A DNA stretch of 64,000 nt from Psoroptes ovis. Taxonomy: Eukaryota; Arthropoda; Arachnida; Sarcoptiformes; Psoroptidae. Below are positions 62,522 to 64,000 of the stretch, in pieces (position 1 is the first letter of the stretch; each line of letters begins with the position of its first letter). Below the pieces are notes generated by a model that was given only the letters and a program-made list of their open reading frames with translations, was not told the origin of the DNA and did no database searches. Both the position numbers and the translations under genes were made by a program. The stretch is from positions 3,595,501 to 3,659,500 of the forward strand of contig PQWQ01000003.1 of the NCBI GenBank assembly GCA_002943765.1, in the 5' to 3' direction.

Positions 62522-62756
62522 TGTTGCGTGTACACATTTAAGTGAAGAGTAAATATGATTATTTTATTGAAACGAAATCGAGCTTATATACAGAAAAATA
62601 ATTAAAGAAATTTGCATGTTACTAATTACAATCATTGGTCAAAAGTTTTCAAGTCATAAATAATCGTGATGACGAATGACTACCAACAGTCATTGGTCAT
62701 ACGCGACAAATCTATATTTAGATTCAGCGTAAATATATATAGACACCAAGATTACA
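62522..62756 (-). repeat. putative 5' LTR of the truncated retrotransposon
   Basis: On the minus strand it starts TGTAATCTTGG and ends ACGCAACA (TG...CA ends). It contains GTATATAAGCTC (a TATA box) followed by CAATAAAATAA (a polyadenylation signal). The outer edge is a best guess, because no second LTR is present in the window for comparison. The element lacks its 3' half. Confidence 0.5.
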
Positions 62757-64000
62757 AAATGAATGAATTAAGAAATCTCTTAATTCATTCATTCATTCAT
62801 TCATTCATTGAATTTGATATTCATATGCCTTATGACAAATTCAAATTCATATTCATTTCTTAATATTTATATACGTTTTAGAATACTTAGACATGCACCA
62901 CGATGATGATGATATCATCATCACTATGATTATCATCGAATATTATTCATTCATTCATTCATATTTTTTCTTTAAGTGAAAATCAAAGGAAAACAAATTT
63001 GAATATTTTTATATTCAAATTCAGTAAATCTTTATACAAAAATCTTCAGAAAACAAATTTTTTCAAGGAAACAACATGTGTAAAAATTTTGTTTGTATTT
63101 TAAATACTGCACACATCTTAATGCATCATATATTTGTATATGAATAATTATTATTTGAATATATTTGATGTTTGAAAATTGTCATAAGAAAACAACGGGG
63201 AAAAAAAATTGTGAAATTTCAATGCATATGCACCGTTTGAAGCACCATGTGGATGAATTTGAGTACAAAATATAGTTAAATACACCCACTTACACTATTG
63301 AAATTTGAATAAATTGTATTTTCTGAGCTGAAATTTGACTAAATTTCCCTTTGATTGTTTCGAATCAATTTCCGGCCAATCATTGATCTTGGACTGATTT
63401 TTTGATCTGTGATTGATTCCGTTGGCCCATTTGGATCAGATTTGCATCAATTTTTGATTTGAAATTCGATCAGTTTTTAGCATTTTCAGACAAGTGAATG
63501 TCTAATTTTTGACTGATTTAGAGGCAACGAAAAATGAACATAAAAATGTATTTATAATTATTATGACAATGAAAAAAAAAATAGTCTTAACAGTGAATAA
63601 TCAAAATAATAATGATAATAATAATTATCATAAATCAATTTAGAAAAATATAACAATAATAATATCCGAAATCACCAAACATTATTATAATTATAACACA
63701 ACACACAATAATAATAATAATAATACACCTACAATCGCTAATTAGTCATCGCTATTATATTTATTATTATGATTATTATTACTTTTACCATTTAACATTG
63801 ATAAATATAACTGAAATAGAAAATAAATATTTGACGCCAAATAAATAAATAAGAAAAAATAATTATAATATCGTTCTGTATCGGGTGTAGGTGAATTCTT
63901 TTATTTTAGTAATTGAAATTGAAAAGATTTTGAAAATGAAAATGATTCAAGATAATTGAATCAAGATGAATGGCCACATCTTGGAAATCAAGATTATAAA
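62757..64000. other. AT-rich non-coding end of window
   Basis: Contains an (ATTC)n tract at about 62,777-62,808, another near 62,946-62,960, and many AAT/ATT repeats towards the end. No gene is supported. Confidence 0.55.

Noticed and set aside
1..64000. CRISPR arrays, bacterial operons or ribosome binding sites
   Set aside because: The window is eukaryotic, with short spliceosomal introns; the regular repeats are microsatellites without spacers.

Overview
The window reads as nuclear DNA of a small-genome arthropod, most likely an acariform (sarcoptiform, dust-mite-like) mite. The evidence is strong AT richness outside exons, very short GT-AG introns (54-90 bp where they can be placed), arthropod/metazoan gene content (actin, V-ATPase subunit E, Tollip, THADA, MOSPD2) and a seven-transmembrane receptor family resembling arthropod gustatory receptors. 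The species call is inference; no database was searched.

Layout. Positions 1-18,225 hold no recognisable conserved gene. This part is AT-rich sequence full of ATC/GAT microsatellites, with four copies of a ~75-bp mariner-like MITE (3.2-10.9 kb) and one plausible 57-codon membrane smORF (13,976-14,149). Next come a MOSPD2-like CRAL-TRIO/MSP gene (18,226-20,432, +) and two intronless actin genes (20,747-21,877 and 24,635-25,765, both -) that encode identical proteins. From 27.2 to 36.2 kb lies a tandem array of four three-exon receptor genes on the minus strand. The first copy is broken by an internal inversion, two are intact, and the fourth has a 1-nt frameshift. Between the copies lie decayed pieces of the 5' exon of a single-pass membrane protein gene whose full copy is at 37,054-38,028 (+). 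A second CRAL-TRIO gene, related to the MOSPD2-like gene but without the MSP part, ends tail-to-tail with it (38,091-39,023, -).

The right half is gene-dense: a tRNA-Lys(UUU) candidate (41,576-41,648, -), a five-finger C2H2 zinc-finger gene (42,253-43,326, +), a THADA homologue (43,708-50,317, +), V-ATPase subunit E (50,975-51,845, -), a COX8-like small mitochondrial protein (52,504-52,746, +), Tollip (53,194-54,358, +), and an unrecognised coiled-coil/low-complexity protein (54,792-57,105, -). After a non-coding stretch there is a truncated Ty3/gypsy-type retrotransposon (60,374-62,756, -) with one putative LTR, gag, protease and part of the reverse transcriptase.

The most striking observation is in THADA. 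Its coding region is interrupted by 901 bp made almost wholly of a perfect 367-bp inverted repeat around a 132-bp loop. A GT and an AG lie inside the matching terminal repeats, and removing the segment between them rejoins the reading frame exactly, giving a 1,902-residue protein of normal THADA length. This looks like a foldback/MITE element that behaves as an intron and whose transcript would form a very long perfect hairpin. Second is the receptor copy whose 5' half has been flipped in place while both halves remain open.
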